In this document: positions 62,715-64,000 of the stretch, piece after piece
Layout: each line of letters starts with the position of its first letter
Numbering within the stretch: the first letter of the stretch is position 1
Assembly (NCBI GenBank): GCA_040752025.1
Contig: JBFMFR010000005.1
Coordinates: forward strand, 62,001 to 126,000
Direction: 5' to 3'
DNA from: JBFMFR01 sp040752025
GTDB taxonomy: Bacteria; Chloroflexota; Anaerolineae; Anaerolineales; UBA4823
DNA length: 64,000 nucleotides
The notes under the pieces: generated by a model
Told to the model about the DNA's origin: nothing
What the model saw: only the letters and a program-made list of their open reading frames with translations
The model's database searches: none
Program-made: the position numbers and the translations under genes

Positions 62715-63302
62715 TTATTCATCCGTCCGTAGAATAATTTCTCGTGCAGGCATACTCTCAGCTTGAGTTGGATATAAACTGGCATTCAGGCTGTAGAACA
62801 TCCCCGTTTCAGCGGCATGTTCCTCAAACTCTTCCGCTAAAGCAAGCAGTTTCTGCTCGAATTTCTGCACATTTTCAGGACTCAAGCATACGGTCTTCAA
62901 CACACCCAACACATCCCGGTCATCAGCCTGGGTGGCTAATCCTTGCAGCGCCGCCGTGAGGTTATCTCGCAGGATGGACAGGGCCAGCACTTTCTGGTCC
63001 ATCGGCTCGTTGCTGGCTTGCACCGTGAAGTGATAAGCCCTGGCGCGGTAGAACTTTTCCAGGTTTTTTCCGGTCTCTCTTTTTTCCACCAATTCGATCA
63101 ATCCAGCTTTTTCCAAAAGCCTGAAATGGTGCGTGAGATTGGCCGGGTGCACGCCCAACTGCCGGGCGACCTTCGATACCGATAGTTTCTCTTGAGCCAG
63201 CAACGCCAGGATCGTCATGCGGATCGGGTTGACATAAGCCCGAATCTGCTCATTGCTGGAGAGAGTTAGAACTGGTGAGGGGTTGATATCATAATTAGAC
63301 AT
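62715..63302 (-). CDS. ArsR-type winged-helix regulator
   Basis: The 195-residue protein has an N-terminal winged helix (about 18-85) with the recognition region VSKVARQLGVHPANLTHHF. It has no metal-binding Cys pair of the ArsR/SmtB sort, and its C-terminal helical half (about 95-185) may bind a ligand or dimerise. The ATG at 63300-63302 is only 7 nt from a consensus -10. Two direct repeats around its promoter could be its own operator. The downstream gene is the beta-lactamase-like protein, perhaps co-regulated. Confidence 0.85.
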   Translation of the reverse strand: MSNYDINPSPVLTLSSNEQIRAYVNPIRMTILALLAQEKLSVSKVARQLGVHPANLTHHFRLLEKAGLIELVEKRETGKNLEKFYRARAYHFTVQASNEPMDQKVLALSILRDNLTAALQGLATQADDRDVLGVLKTVCLSPENVQKFEQKLLALAEEFEEHAAETGMFYSLNASLYPTQAESMPAREIILRTDE

Positions 63303-63304
63303 AT

Positions 63305-63332
63305 TTCTAATTATATGAATTATTCTAATTAT
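63305..63332. repeat. Direct repeats over the arsR-type promoter (candidate operator)
   Basis: TTCTAATTAT occurs at 63305-63314 and 63323-63332, 18 bp apart. Between them is GAATTATTC (63317-63325), a perfect inverted repeat. The repeats cover the -10 and the spacer, as an autorepressor site would. Confidence 0.5.
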
Positions 63333-63337
63333 GTCAA
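63310..63337 (-). promoter_or_regulatory. Consensus promoter of the arsR-type gene
   Basis: On the minus strand TTGACA (63332-63337) and TATAAT (63310-63315) are both perfect, 16 nt apart. The -10 ends 7 nt before the ATG. The stretch 63338-63523 toward the divergent DUF3795 gene shows no other feature. Confidence 0.8.
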
Positions 63338-63523
63338 GATGGAAACCATGATTGCCCCTGGTTAGCTGCACTCCCCAATTGCATCCCCTATCGCTTGCCA
63401 TTCCAGGGGATTGGATGTATCATGGTGCTATAAGCGCCGCCCGGCGCCGCGCAAGACTGGCCCGACCGCACACCGCCGGGAGACAGCCGCCCGGCAATCT
63501 CAGCTTCATTTGTCTCGATTAGC

Positions 63524-63937
63524 ATGACCGAAATGCCCTCCAGTATGCTCGCCCCCTGTGGGATGAACTGCACCGTCTGCTACGTGCACCTGCGCAAGAA
63601 AAAACCCTGCCTGGGATGCCTGGGCCAAGACGAATATAAGCCCGACCACTGCCGCAAATGCAAGATCAAAGACTGCGCCGTTGGCCGCGGGGTCGCTTTT
63701 TGCGTGGACTGCCCCGATTTTCCCTGCGCCACCCTCAAACGCCTCGATAAAAGCTACCGGCAAAGGTACCAGGTCAGCCTGGTCGCCAACGCCCTGCGCC
63801 TGAAAGCCGTCGGCGCAGAACAATTCTTGCTCGAAGAAAAACAAAAGTGGGCCTGTTCCGTTTGTGGCGGGGTGATCTCCCTTCACGATCAGGTTTGTTC
63901 ACAGTGTGGCAAAGATGCGCTCACACCACTGCCCTGA
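63524..63937 (+). CDS. DUF3795 cysteine-rich protein
   Basis: The 137-residue protein has Cys groups APCGMNCTVCYV, KPCLGCLG, HCRKCKIKDCAV, FCVDCPDFPC, as in DUF3795, which probably binds a metal. An added C-terminal ribbon CSVCGG...CSQCG looks like a zinc ribbon. No function is established. It is divergent from the ArsR gene and its stop abuts the next start (TGA-ATG). ATG at 63524; no clear ribosome site. Confidence 0.85.
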   Translation: MTEMPSSMLAPCGMNCTVCYVHLRKKKPCLGCLGQDEYKPDHCRKCKIKDCAVGRGVAFCVDCPDFPCATLKRLDKSYRQRYQVSLVANALRLKAVGAEQFLLEEKQKWACSVCGGVISLHDQVCSQCGKDALTPLP

Positions 63938-64000
63938 ATGAGCGAGACAACCATGAAAATAGACAACGAGACATTTGAATACCCACGTATGGAAACCAAC
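63938..64000 (+). CDS. Start of a further gene, cut by the window end
   Basis: ATG follows directly on the DUF3795 stop and opens 21 codons to the window edge, with a second in-frame ATG at 63953. The visible residues (MSETTMKIDNETFEYPRM) are polar. No family can be assigned. Coupling with DUF3795 is likely. Confidence 0.5.
   Translation, partial: MSETTMKIDNETFEYPRMETN

Overview
The window (about 58% GC by eye, few spacers, many genes joined by ATGA/GTGA overlaps) looks like the chromosome of a Chloroflexota bacterium, probably Anaerolineae-like. This is an inference from gene content: multi-GAF sensor kinases, an F0 operon with a b-delta fusion, a complex I membrane module with two nuoM genes, tandem FemAB-like acyltransferases, and an NAD-type formate dehydrogenase. 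No outer-membrane biogenesis gene is visible. I found no rRNA, tRNA, CRISPR array, insertion sequence or prophage. About 54 protein genes fill nearly all of the sequence.

Layout. 1-3.9 kb: aminotransferase, GAF/PAS histidine kinase and a truncated CpXC protein, all on the minus strand. 4.1-6.1 kb: tgt and uppP. 6.2-7.6 kb: a lipoprotein with seven Asp-box repeats. 7.8-14.7 kb: a signalling operon made of a membrane kinase with four GAF domains, a FIST sensor and a PAS-GAF-HD-GYP protein. 14.8-21.4 kb: a formate dehydrogenase operon, fdhD-fdhB-fdhA, followed by a DUF4032 protein. 21.6-26.0 kb: a heterodimeric ABC exporter and a Cys-cluster protein. 26.0-30.8 kb: an AarF/UbiB kinase, a formate/nitrite-type channel, a one-domain Lrp-like protein, a small c-type cytochrome, a cupin and an unknown protein. 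30.8-35.0 kb: murE and an F0-only ATP synthase operon. 35.1-44.4 kb: nuoN, M, M, L, K, J, H, A. 44.7-48.8 kb: a membrane transglutaminase and a GAF-PAS adenylate cyclase. 48.8-59.6 kb: a ten-gene minus-strand run for surface glycan synthesis with its own two-component system. 59.8-64.0 kb: GNAT, an alpha/alpha-toroid protein, a beta-lactamase-like protein, an ArsR regulator and a DUF3795 protein.

The most notable point is that fdhA is one gene interrupted by an in-frame TGA at 17757-17759. The TGA lies in the active-site motif, where selenocysteine or cysteine is expected, and is followed by a hairpin with a GGTCT loop. I read it as a selenocysteine formate dehydrogenase. With the NuoEF-like FdhB, FdhD and the FNT channel, the region describes NAD-linked formate oxidation. 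The resulting NADH could feed complex I. Complex I here has a second NuoM and a NuoL with an enlarged lateral-helix region, as in the so-called 2M complex I.

A recurring regulatory feature is a -10 hexamer only 7-9 nt upstream of the start codon in five unrelated genes (tgt, the 4-GAF kinase, aarF, atpI, arsR). This suggests leaderless transcripts. Several operon borders carry clear hairpin terminators, including one between nuoA and nuoH and one directly before murE.
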